Positions 36,777-44,233 of a stretch of 64,000 bases of DNA are shown here, piece after piece. The stretch's first letter is position 1. Each line of letters starts with the position of its first letter. Under the pieces are notes generated by a model that was not told where the DNA came from, made no database searches, and saw only the letters and a list, made by a program, of their open reading frames with translations. The position numbers were made by a program, and so were the translations under genes. This DNA is from an uncultured Candidatus Melainabacteria bacterium (GTDB taxonomy: Bacteria > Cyanobacteriota > Vampirovibrionia > Gastranaerophilales > Gastranaerophilaceae): positions 1-64,000 of the forward strand of contig CAKUUC010000005.1 in the NCBI GenBank assembly GCA_934692625.1, given 5' to 3'.

Positions 36777-37859
36777 ATGGCAGAATTTGAACCTAAATAT
36801 CAGATAACCAACACAATTGTTAATAATCTTCTTGAAATAGAGAGGGTTAAAGAAGGGATAAAGAGTTTACCGATAAATCCTAAATTGTTGAATTCTTTGC
36901 GTGAAACAGCAAAACTCTCTACTATTCATTATTCAACCCAAATAGAAGGAAATAGGCTTTCCAAAGAAGATGTGAAAGAGCTTATTGGTAATAAAAAAGT
37001 TATTTCTAATACGGGTAGGGTAAGAGATGAAAAAGAAATTAAGGGCTATTATGTTGCTCTTGATTATATAGAAAAACTTGCTAAAAGCCAATCTTCAATA
37101 ACAGAAGATAATATTAAACATATTCATGCCCTTGTAACAGGTGGTGGTAGTATTAAAGTTAAAATTTCTGAATACCGAGAAGGTCAAAATGTTATTACTG
37201 ATTCTGCAACCGGCACTATTGTTTATATGCCACCTGAAGCAAAAGATGTTAAAGAACTAATGAAAGAGTTTGTAGCTTGGATAAACACAGCAAAAGATAT
37301 TCCTATTCCAATTGTTGCTAGTATTATTCATTATCAATTTGTAACTATTCACCCATACTTTGATGGCAATGGTAGAACGGCAAGACTTTTAACGACTCTT
37401 GCATTGCACAAGAATGGATATGATTTAAAAGGTATTTATTCACTTGAAGAATATTATGCTAAGGATTTACAGGGTTATTATGAAGCTATAACAATTGGAG
37501 ACTCTCACAATTATTATTTAGGTAGAGCAAAAGCAGATATTACAAAGTGGGTTGAATACTTTGTAAATGGAATGGCAATTGCCTTTAAATCTGTGTATAA
37601 CAAGGCTAAAGAACAAGAAAATTCAAAAGATGAAATTAAAATACTGCGTGAACTTGATACTAAACAACGTCAAATACTTAACTTGTTTGAAACACAAAAA
37701 TATGTAACCTCTAAAGATATAGCAGATTTTTTCAAGTTTGCTCCTCGTACAGCAAGACAACTTGCTACAAACTGGGTTAATATTGGTTTTCTAATTTCTG
37801 TTGGAGAAGGAAAACAACGTAAGTATCAACTTAATGGAAAATACGAAAAGATTTTATAG
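36777..37859 (+). CDS. Fic family protein (class II AMP-transferase type)
   Basis: The 360-residue protein has the Fic core HPYFDGNGR at 192-200, the motif whose His, Asp/Glu and Arg transfer AMP from ATP to target hydroxyl groups. The inhibitory helix STQIEGN at 53-59 lies before the Fic core, the class II arrangement, where Glu58 blocks ATP. The C-terminus is a winged-helix DNA-binding domain (YVTSKDIADFFKFAPRTARQ, about 305-345). GAGGTG lies before the ATG. It is a stand-alone gene in the mobile region; such proteins often act as regulators, toxins or phage-defence accessories. Confidence 0.9.
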   Translation: MAEFEPKYQITNTIVNNLLEIERVKEGIKSLPINPKLLNSLRETAKLSTIHYSTQIEGNRLSKEDVKELIGNKKVISNTGRVRDEKEIKGYYVALDYIEKLAKSQSSITEDNIKHIHALVTGGGSIKVKISEYREGQNVITDSATGTIVYMPPEAKDVKELMKEFVAWINTAKDIPIPIVASIIHYQFVTIHPYFDGNGRTARLLTTLALHKNGYDLKGIYSLEEYYAKDLQGYYEAITIGDSHNYYLGRAKADITKWVEYFVNGMAIAFKSVYNKAKEQENSKDEIKILRELDTKQRQILNLFETQKYVTSKDIADFFKFAPRTARQLATNWVNIGFLISVGEGKQRKYQLNGKYEKIL

Positions 37860-38052
37860 AACGGTATCCATTTAATTTATCCGCATAGAGGTTGCTGAAG
37901 CGAGCTTGCAGGTCTATTTGAGCATGTTTGCATAGTTATTTCCCTATACAATTTGGTAAAACTCGTCTGAACCGTGTTGAATTGTTGAAAAATAGCAGCT
38001 ACCAATATAAACTTGATAACTGCTTAAAATACTACAAAATTCTCTTATATGG

Positions 38053-38721
38053 CTAATTCTCAGAATACTTATTCTCAATATGTCTAATTATTAAAGTTAG
38101 TTCGTCAACAAGTTCCTTTGCTTCATAAGTTTTATAATTTGCTCGAATAAAATTTTCTATTTCTAACTTATCAAAAGCATTGGTACAAATATTATTTTCA
38201 TATTTGATTATTTCATCATTCAATAATTCATAGTAAATAGTAGGCACTGCTTCTAATGAATACAATCCATCAATTAAATTTTTTACGTTAACTGTCGAAC
38301 TACTATATCCATCAGAGTAACCGATTGGTGGATTTAAGCTTTCAATTAAACCATTATCCCAAGCTCCGGCATATTTACCAAGTAATGCCTCTTTTTGAAA
38401 GGTTTTAATATTTTCAATTTCAAGAGTAATAAATTTGATATTTTGAATTTCTGTACGATATACCCTTATCAACTTGCATTTTTCAAGTTCTGCTAATATT
38501 AAATCTATTTCCGGTTCATCGCGGGAAAAAATTGTTTTTAACCTTACTAAGTCAACTAGAATACTATCATTATAGTTGACACCTTTTTTGAGGGCGTAAT
38601 TATGTTCAGCAATAAGTTCACAAAGAATTATAGTTTCAGTAGGACCTAATGTTCTTATTAAGGAATACGGCGCCATAACAAAACCACCTTCTTTAATAGA
38701 ATTATAAAGTTGATTAGACAT
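38053..38721 (-). CDS. Hypothetical protein of a replication-like operon, winged-helix-type start
   Basis: The 222-residue protein has an N-terminal part (MAPYSLIRTLGPTETIILCE, then a helix and IFSRDEPEIDLILAELEKCK) that fits a winged-helix domain like those of plasmid/phage DnaD-type or RepA-like proteins. The C-terminus is acidic and helical. No firm family. GGAGG lies 6 bases before the ATG. It overlaps the end of the 89-residue gene by 8 bases and is the third gene of the operon that begins with the Rep-like protein at 39764. Confidence 0.5.
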   Translation of the reverse strand: MSNQLYNSIKEGGFVMAPYSLIRTLGPTETIILCELIAEHNYALKKGVNYNDSILVDLVRLKTIFSRDEPEIDLILAELEKCKLIRVYRTEIQNIKFITLEIENIKTFQKEALLGKYAGAWDNGLIESLNPPIGYSDGYSSSTVNVKNLIDGLYSLEAVPTIYYELLNDEIIKYENNICTNAFDKLEIENFIRANYKTYEAKELVDELTLIIRHIENKYSEN

Positions 38722-38983
38722 TTTTACCTCCTTTTACATCTTGAGAAACTGGAAAAAGCTCTTTTAAGAATGCTATGACTACTTGTTCTTTGCTCTTGTA
38801 GATAAGTAGACTTCCACTGAGTACTTTCTTAGCCATTTGAATATGTGTACTTAGATTCGTATTTCTAGCTAAGTTACAGACCTGAATAAGGTGGTTTTTA
38901 AAATTTTTGATATTATTTTCACAATCATTAAGAATTGCTTCATAACCTCGTTGCTTGATATAATTACTAATTTCTCTATTCAA
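38714..38983 (-). CDS. Small hypothetical protein of the replication-like operon
   Basis: An 89-residue, mainly helical protein with no recognised family (ISNYIKQRGYEAILND, NHLIQVCNLARNTNLSTHI). Translation seems to start at TTG 38983, with GGAGG 7 bases upstream; the nearby out-of-frame ATG is followed at once by a stop. It lies 13 bases after the Rep-like gene and overlaps the next gene, so all three should be co-translated. Confidence 0.5.
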   Translation of the reverse strand: MNREISNYIKQRGYEAILNDCENNIKNFKNHLIQVCNLARNTNLSTHIQMAKKVLSGSLLIYKSKEQVVIAFLKELFPVSQDVKGGKNV

Positions 38984-38996
38984 TACATATCCTCCT

Positions 38997-39764
38997 TTAA
39001 TTTATAAATAACTCATGAACTCTCTGACTAACTACAGCCCTTGAACTTGTCAAGATATCAAGTAATAGTGGTCTTTTTGTTAGTCCGTAGGCTTTTTTAA
39101 TGTTCCTAGAATTTTGCAAACGGCGTTCAAATCGAATAAGATTGGCATTCCTCATTTTAAATTCCGTTGAAAATCTATTATAATATTCCGGATCTTTATG
39201 TCTTAAACTGTAAATTTCTTCGATTTTTGGATAGATCATTAACGAATCATTCACTGTTTTACATGTGCTTTTTATTAATAAACTTTTGTTATATCCTATT
39301 CCTTTAATAAACGATTTATTTTCTCTTTTGTATTCAAATAATTCTAGCTTGTTGGTCTTAGTCGTAGCTAAATCACGTAAAATTGACATAAAATCTTCGG
39401 TTGAAACATTAGTAGTGTTATTAACATCTACTTTCACATCTACCCAACAAACTTGAGAATTAAGTAAAGTTTCTAATGTAAAATAAGGTAAATTCAAGTG
39501 GGTATTTAACATTGGAACAACCTTTTCTATATTAGAAATATTATACCCATTCAAACTATCATTTTGTTTAAGTAGTTTACTTCCGAATTTTAGCAAGTAT
39601 GAAGAACTTCGTTTAATAAAACGAAGATTAATATACGGATTGTTATAATTCAACGACTTCGGTTTAATTTTGTGTGGAATTAATAAACCTATTGTGTCCA
39701 GTTCTTCAGTCGCTTGTGTATTAGTAATGTCAGTTTTTAATATTGTTTGTAAATTTTTAGTCAT
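38997..39764 (-). CDS. Replication-initiation-like protein (phage/plasmid II/X type, tentative)
   Basis: The 255-residue protein has the layout of small rolling-circle or filamentous-phage replication proteins: a beta-rich N-terminal part, KVDVNNTT near the middle, FIKGIGYNKSLLIKS (a yDKxxE-like strand) and a basic FKMRNANLIRFERRLQN segment, which parallels the LRiExRl motif. I do not see a proven catalytic tyrosine site, so the call is tentative. GGATTAAC lies before the ATG. It heads a three-gene operon and is preceded by strong hairpins at 39797-39870 that could be an origin. Confidence 0.45.
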   Translation of the reverse strand: MTKNLQTILKTDITNTQATEELDTIGLLIPHKIKPKSLNYNNPYINLRFIKRSSSYLLKFGSKLLKQNDSLNGYNISNIEKVVPMLNTHLNLPYFTLETLLNSQVCWVDVKVDVNNTTNVSTEDFMSILRDLATTKTNKLELFEYKRENKSFIKGIGYNKSLLIKSTCKTVNDSLMIYPKIEEIYSLRHKDPEYYNRFSTEFKMRNANLIRFERRLQNSRNIKKAYGLTKRPLLLDILTSSRAVVSQRVHELFIN

Positions 39765-39796
39765 TATTTGTTAATCCTTTGATAAATAATAGAATA

Positions 39797-39870
39797 GGGG
39801 CATTAAAGCCCTTCCTTACCAGCCATTAAGGCTGGATGCCCATTTATTAAGAAATGGGCATTTATTCCCC
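39797..39870 (-). other. Hairpin cluster upstream of the Rep-like gene, candidate origin
   Basis: Two perfect hairpins are nested in an outer GGGG (39797-39800)/CCCC (39867-39870) pair: CCAGCC-ATTAA-GGCTGG at 39819-39835 and the 10-bp stem ATGCCCATTT-ATTAAG-AAATGGGCAT at 39836-39861. Such a cruciform-like block just before a replication-type gene is what a rolling-circle double-strand origin or a strong terminator looks like. From 39871 to 39980 nothing else is seen. Confidence 0.45.
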
Positions 39871-39980
39871 TAATCTTTATTTTTATAAAAAGTTTTAATG
39901 TTTTTTCTGCATGTTATATAAGTTGTCATCTTTAATTACCTCCTATACTATTTTTACCATTTTCGAGTCCATACTGTATA

Positions 39981-40406
39981 TTGTGGCTCACAAAATTATT
40001 TTTTGTCTTACCCCTCTACATGATTATACTGATCTATTTAAGCAAAGTTCCTGTTTCAAAATTAAACGTATTAAAATGTAGAACTTGCGGTATTATTATG
40101 AATATGAGAAAGAAGACAGGCAACATTAATAAATGTTTATCTTGGAAACAAACAAATGCATTTATAGCTCTGCATAACAATGGTAAATATGCGTTATTTC
40201 CATTAAAACAAGAGAAATTGATTACAGACTTTATCTTTGACAAGATAACCTACATCCCTATTGAGAATTGCTTTGTAGTTAAAAATACCGGAGCTGTTTA
40301 TTTAATAGATTCAGAAGGTAATAGACTAAGTACAAAAGTAACATATCCTAATAACTTTAATATGGAAGGTCTGTTGCATTATAGAAGAAATAGGTGTAAT
40401 ATGTAA
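39981..40406 (+). CDS. Hypothetical protein, doubtful start
   Basis: An open frame of up to 141 codons starting at TTG 39981. The first third is hydrophobic (LFFVLPLYMIILIYL), the rest has a C-x-x-C pair (KCRTCG) and a beta-type segment YLIDSEGNRLSTKV. No ribosome-binding site precedes any of the possible starts (39981, 40020, 40098), and no family is recognised. It is between the Rep-like operon and the integrase remnant, so it may be decayed cargo. Confidence 0.35.
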   Translation: MWLTKLFFVLPLYMIILIYLSKVPVSKLNVLKCRTCGIIMNMRKKTGNINKCLSWKQTNAFIALHNNGKYALFPLKQEKLITDFIFDKITYIPIENCFVVKNTGAVYLIDSEGNRLSTKVTYPNNFNMEGLLHYRRNRCNM

Positions 40407-40461
40407 TAGGCAATGATGAGGTTTGAATGCTACTAATACCTTACTTTTAAAGAAAAATCCA

Positions 40462-40517
40462 TGTCCATTCTGTGTCCACTGAATAATATGAATAAAATCC
40501 TAATTATATGAATTAAG
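40462..40517 (+). repeat. att-like site C: GTGTCCA boxes plus integrase 3' end
   Basis: TGTCCATTCTGTGTCCACT at 40462-40480 differs from site A (19515-19533) in one base. From 40496 the string AATCCTAATTATAT then AATTAAG matches site A with one change. The two blocks are 34 bases apart here and 44 in site A. It is probably the far end of the element inserted at tRNA-fMet. Confidence 0.6.
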
Positions 40518-40732
40518 CACTTCGATTGCTTCTAATTCCCTTTTAGGTACAGCATGGGGATATCTTAAAGTTGTATCAATTTTTGAATGCCCTAAAATTT
40601 CTTTTACTACAACTAAATCTATTCCTTTTTCAACTAACCTTGTAGCCACAGTGTGTCTTAAATCATGAAATCTAAAATTGTCAATATTTACTTCTTTTAA
40701 AACTGTATTAAAACTATTATGTATATCTGTGT
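40500..40732 (-). pseudogene. 3' fragment of a second tyrosine integrase
   Basis: On the minus strand about 78 residues read NFRFHDLRHTVATRLVEKG, then KEILGHSKIDTTLRYPH and a tail ending LNSYN-stop. This is the catalytic end (HxxR, H and Tyr) of an integrase close to, but distinct from, the intact one at 22841-23848. The 5' part is missing and sequence similarity ends near 40733. It is a relic of an older element integrated at the same tRNA. Confidence 0.85.
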
Positions 40733-41044
40733 ACTATTTCTAGTTATATCCTTGTAGATAAATTCGTTTGTAATTTGACATAAATTTATTATATCATCTT
40801 TTTATTAATTAGATTATGAAGGTGGGAACCTACACCTACCAAATTTTGAATGTTCATTTTGTTGTCCATTGTGACTAAATTCAACAGGCAATCCTGCTTC
40901 AGTTCTTGCTGAAAAAGTATTTCTTAAGCCTTTGTTGAAAAAATCGAAGGGTTAAACAATCTCTACGAAAGCCTAAAAGACTGGTGGGAAATAAGTTTTG
41001 CCCCCCTTCGGTTATTATCTAAACATGAACAAAATCGCTAAGCA
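40733..41044 (+). other. Gene-free stretch with decayed coding traces
   Basis: No intact gene is visible between the integrase fragment and the first palindrome. On the minus strand, about 40865-40950 reads as part of a broken frame (SARTEAGLPVEFSHNG). A GGTGGGAA half-site similar to the later palindromes occurs at 40821-40828 and a GGTGGGAA at 40991. Confidence 0.4.
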
Positions 41045-41073
41045 GGTGGGAAAAGCCAGTAGCGCTTCCCACC
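41045..41073 (+). repeat. Palindromic element, copy 1
   Basis: GGTGGGAA (41045-41052) and TTCCCACC (41066-41073) form a perfect 8-bp stem around AAGCCAGTAGCGC. A second copy at 41698-41726 has the same length and stem with four changes in the centre. The two copies flank the small gene at 41225-41668. Confidence 0.7.
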
Positions 41074-41224
41074 CTAAATTCTTTAATACTTACATTTTTA
41101 TTTCGATTTTGCACTGATTTTTTGTAAATTTTTATGAATAAAAAAATATAAAATAGCAAAAAATTATTATTTGAAACTTTCCTATAGTGAAATTGATATG
41201 TATGACAAAAAAATGAGGTTAATT

Positions 41225-41668
41225 ATGAACAAACTTTTAGCGTGTAGATTATTTCGTAATAATCAAGGAGAAACTTTTCTTTTACAAAAAGGTAGATCAA
41301 ACAGTGAAACAATTGTGTCTTTGTATAAGTTAGATGGAATTGATATAGATTCTGTTGCTGAAAAAACATATCATAAAGGTCATTCTGCTAAAAAACCGAA
41401 TATTACAAAAGAACATAAATTAAATGAACAGATTGTTGAAAGACAAAAAAAGGGTAAAAGTATTATTGGGAGTTTATATGACTATGATGCCAGAGATTCT
41501 ATATATTTTAAAGAGGTAAAAGGCAAGGTAAAAATAGGTAACACTAACTTCAAATACAACCCAGAACCATCGATTTCATCAATAAAAAAATTTTGTGAAT
41601 CTTTTGGAGCCCCTGGTAAAAGAATTTTTAATAATTTTATAAAAGGTTTGAAACAATCACAAGATTAA
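41225..41668 (+). CDS. Hypothetical protein between two palindromic repeats
   Basis: The 147-residue, lysine-rich protein starts at ATG 41225 (MNKLLACRLFRNNQGE), because GAGG lies 6 bases before it; longer in-frame starts at 41171 and 41198 have no such site. No family is recognised; segments such as NITKEHKLNEQIVERQ and SISSIKKFCESFGAPGKRIF suggest a small globular DNA- or RNA-binding fold, which is a guess. It is flanked by nearly identical palindromes at 41045-41073 and 41698-41726, as though it moved or was mobilised as a unit. Confidence 0.5.
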   Translation: MNKLLACRLFRNNQGETFLLQKGRSNSETIVSLYKLDGIDIDSVAEKTYHKGHSAKKPNITKEHKLNEQIVERQKKGKSIIGSLYDYDARDSIYFKEVKGKVKIGNTNFKYNPEPSISSIKKFCESFGAPGKRIFNNFIKGLKQSQD

Positions 41669-41697
41669 GAACTATAAGAGGATTTCTCTAGCCGGTA

Positions 41698-41726
41698 GGG
41701 TGGGAAAAGTTGGTAGCGGTTCCCAC
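41698..41726 (+). repeat. Palindromic element, copy 2
   Basis: GGTGGGAA (41698-41705) and TTCCCACC (41719-41726) surround AAGTTGGTAGCGG; 25 of 29 bases equal copy 1. It begins 29 bases after the stop of the gene at 41225-41668. Between 41727 and 41982 the sequence is AT-rich and I see no gene. Confidence 0.7.
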
Positions 41727-41982
41727 CTTCACAAGTTTTCATCTTATAAATGTTATATATTTAAATCATCTATTCTAAATTTAAATCATTAATATTATTA
41801 ACATTACTCGAAATAATCAAACTATGTGTTACAAATAATCATTTCATGTGTTCTTTTACAACTTTAACAGTTTTTATATAATAAATGTTATAAAAATACT
41901 TTTGTAAAGAAAACATGATTCATTACATTATATATTGATACGCAAATTAAAGGGCATATAGTAATTCCGACTTTTTCGTTAA

Positions 41983-42597
41983 TTACTCATTTACATAAGA
42001 AATTCGTTCTGTTAAAATATCTAAGGGGTTTGATGAAACGGATAATCTATTAAGTTTTGTATAATACAAATCAATCTTATCAGCTTTCATTTGAAGAAAA
42101 TACTGTTTCAAGTCATCAGAAATCTTATCATTTTTACAAAACTCGTTTAACATTTTCAAAAAATCATTCATATTATATTTTTCATACGCAATTGGTCTGT
42201 AATAATTTGCCAAATATTGTTGATTATATTCATAAGGTAACAATGTTTTTTCTTTCAAGTCCTTATCTAAAACTGCCATAACTCGAACCAAGTTAGTAAA
42301 GCCTTGCGCATTGTTAAAGTATTTTGAATTTTTCATCTCTAAAAAATCTTTATTATTTTTGTAATTTTTATAAACCCCTTCGGCATTTATATTACAAAAA
42401 TCATTTCCGTATTTTGCAAGTAAATCAAGCTTATTACGATTAAATAATAACTCATTTCGTTTTTGAGTATCAAAAAGATTTCTTTCATCAGGTGCTAAAT
42501 CAGGATAAATTGCCGCAAGTTTAGAATTCAAATCACCAGTTGGAAGACCTATTTGCGGAGTCTGTAATGGGTAACTATATCTAATTGATTGTATCAT
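41983..42597 (-). CDS. Hypothetical protein, last gene of the ankyrin/metalloprotease operon
   Basis: A 204-residue, helical, Asn/Lys-rich protein with no known family. The N-terminus MIQSIRYSYPLQTPQIGLP resembles the leaders of its neighbours but lacks the F-x-G box. Blocks such as ERNLFDTQKRNELLFNRNKL and NDFLKMLNEFCKND suggest a helical bundle. GGAAAAAG lies before the ATG. It is the fourth gene of a tight minus-strand operon (46381 to 41983), 16 bases after the HEFAH metalloprotease-like gene. Confidence 0.6.
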   Translation of the reverse strand: MIQSIRYSYPLQTPQIGLPTGDLNSKLAAIYPDLAPDERNLFDTQKRNELLFNRNKLDLLAKYGNDFCNINAEGVYKNYKNNKDFLEMKNSKYFNNAQGFTNLVRVMAVLDKDLKEKTLLPYEYNQQYLANYYRPIAYEKYNMNDFLKMLNEFCKNDKISDDLKQYFLQMKADKIDLYYTKLNRLSVSSNPLDILTERISYVNE

Positions 42598-42613
42598 TAT
42601 CTTTTTCCTTTCT

Positions 42614-43558
42614 TTATATTAACCCCTGTCCATCATCAATCAAGCCTTCCCACGTTTCATACAAAACACTATTAAAATCTTTATTAGTAGTAGTTATCGG
42701 GAATGGATTTCGTTTCAAGGTCAAATGTACAGGATCTAAATTTTTTATTACTGCTCTTGAAAATTCTTCTGCAAAAAGTTCCGGAAGTAAGCTGCTACCA
42801 TATCCACTTGATTCTTTCATTGTATTACGTACATAAGTTGAAATATATGGATTGTTATTTTTTATATTTCCGTTCTCATCATAAATTGGGAAATTTAATT
42901 TTCTCATTATATTGTAGACGTTTGGGTTATAGGAATATCCAGGTGCGGGGTCAGGACTGCCAAACTTTGAAAATAAATGATGAAAGTGTGCATTATGTGC
43001 AAATTCATGTATTGTAGTTTGCAAAAAATGATATGAGGAATGAAAACCATCTCCATTACTTTTCGATGTCGCATTTTTAATAGCATTTTCCCAATCATAC
43101 AAAGAATTAAACGTTACCGCACGTATAGGATATGCTCCATTACTCCAATAGCAACGAGCAATAGTCAGCCCTTTCCCTGGTTCTTGAGCAACCTTTTCTA
43201 TTCCAATTTTTGTAGGCAATGGTTGCTTAATTTGTCTAAAAATCATCGCTGTATGATAACAACAATAACCAATAACTTTTGCAGCCGCTTCTGATACTCC
43301 CGACAGATTAAAAGGAATATGGAATTGCTCATTAAATAATTTATTTAATAAATCCAAGTCCAACCGCTGCGCTTCTAAGTTATGGGAAAAAAGTGTACTA
43401 TCATTCAGATAATCAAACAATATATTTTTACCACCTGTAAAATTAACTGACTGAGAAGATTTTATACCTGTGTTTTCAACTACTGTAGTTCTATTCTTTG
43501 GGACTAAAGTAGTGCCAACACGTGGGATATTGTAAGGTCTTATCGCTGAGATTTGCAT
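42614..43558 (-). CDS. HExxH metallopeptidase-like protein with N-terminal leader
   Basis: The 314-residue protein has a zinc-protease helix TTIHEFAHNAHFHH (HEFAH at 184-188) and a downstream glutamate-rich helix LLPELFAEEFSRAV (259-270), as in gluzincin-type peptidases. The N-terminus begins MQISAIRPYNIPRVG and continues to a VNFTGGK box at 38-44, without a Sec signal. Substrate unknown. AGGAG lies about 11 bases before the ATG. It is the third gene of the operon after an ankyrin protein and an acidic protein, which suggests joint action on a partner cell or in the cell envelope. Confidence 0.7.
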   Translation of the reverse strand: MQISAIRPYNIPRVGTTLVPKNRTTVVENTGIKSSQSVNFTGGKNILFDYLNDSTLFSHNLEAQRLDLDLLNKLFNEQFHIPFNLSGVSEAAAKVIGYCCYHTAMIFRQIKQPLPTKIGIEKVAQEPGKGLTIARCYWSNGAYPIRAVTFNSLYDWENAIKNATSKSNGDGFHSSYHFLQTTIHEFAHNAHFHHLFSKFGSPDPAPGYSYNPNVYNIMRKLNFPIYDENGNIKNNNPYISTYVRNTMKESSGYGSSLLPELFAEEFSRAVIKNLDPVHLTLKRNPFPITTTNKDFNSVLYETWEGLIDDGQGLI

Positions 43559-43572
43559 TATTATTTTAGCTC

Positions 43573-44211
43573 CTATGAGAAAATATCGCCCAATACTGAA
43601 GGATCGAAATCACTGTTTATATCAACGTCAGGAGTAATATCCGGATCCACATCTACATCGACATCTATATCTGGGTCAACACCAGTATCAATATCTACAT
43701 CAACATTTGTATCAATATCGGTTTCCGGCTCAAAATCAGTTTCGGCATTTAATTCTTGCTCAGTATCTATATCTTGTTCATGATTTTCAATATTTTCAGG
43801 TTCTATATCTTCATCCTCAAGAGGTTTTACAGTATCTTCCGAATTATTTACATCATCTTCTTTAAATTCATCATCGACTTTTTGAGCATCTTCATTTTGA
43901 GCAGATTTTCCTTCTTTTACTTTTCTGGCAACCGCCTTTACTCCTTCTATACCGCTTCCTGTTGTCACTCCTGTAACAGCCCCATCTACAGCTCCACTTC
44001 TTGTATTATACGGATTTATATCACGTTGAGAACTTTCAGTGCGATTATCATTATAATTTTGGATAATTATAGTACTACCATCTGGTTCTGCTTTTGTAAA
44101 AGTATCTGTGTTAGGGAAATTTCCATTTTTTAGTTGTTCTGATACCCGCCTCATTGATTCATTAATTCCTCTGAATGTTACAATCGGTGTTGTGTAGAAT
44201 GAAATTTTCAT
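43573..44211 (-). CDS. Acidic protein with D-x-D repeat tail and N-terminal leader
   Basis: The 212-residue protein begins MKISFYTTPIVTFRGINES (leader with F-R-G box at 13-15), continues with a polar region and a glycine-rich segment (GAVDGAVTGVTTGSGIEGV), and ends in about 80 residues of Asp/Glu-rich sequence with alternating D-x-D-x repeats (VDVDIDTGVDPDIDVDVDV). The tail could bind calcium or act as an acidic spacer; no enzyme motif is present. AGGTAATAT precedes the ATG. It lies 22 bases after the ankyrin gene and 14 bases before the metalloprotease-like gene. Confidence 0.65.
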   Translation of the reverse strand: MKISFYTTPIVTFRGINESMRRVSEQLKNGNFPNTDTFTKAEPDGSTIIIQNYNDNRTESSQRDINPYNTRSGAVDGAVTGVTTGSGIEGVKAVARKVKEGKSAQNEDAQKVDDEFKEDDVNNSEDTVKPLEDEDIEPENIENHEQDIDTEQELNAETDFEPETDIDTNVDVDIDTGVDPDIDVDVDVDPDITPDVDINSDFDPSVLGDIFS

Positions 44212-44233
44212 ATATTACCTGCCTTTCGCTATA

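Noticed and set aside
42585..43294. Plus-strand frames of 83-104 codons opposite the HEFAH protease gene
   Set aside because: They are shadows of the minus-strand coding sequence without ribosome-binding sites.
43553..43783. Ser/Thr-rich plus-strand frame (SGSTSTSTS type)
   Set aside because: It is the mirror of the Asp-rich repeat of the minus-strand gene at 43573-44211; it has no ribosome-binding site and only reflects the repeat.
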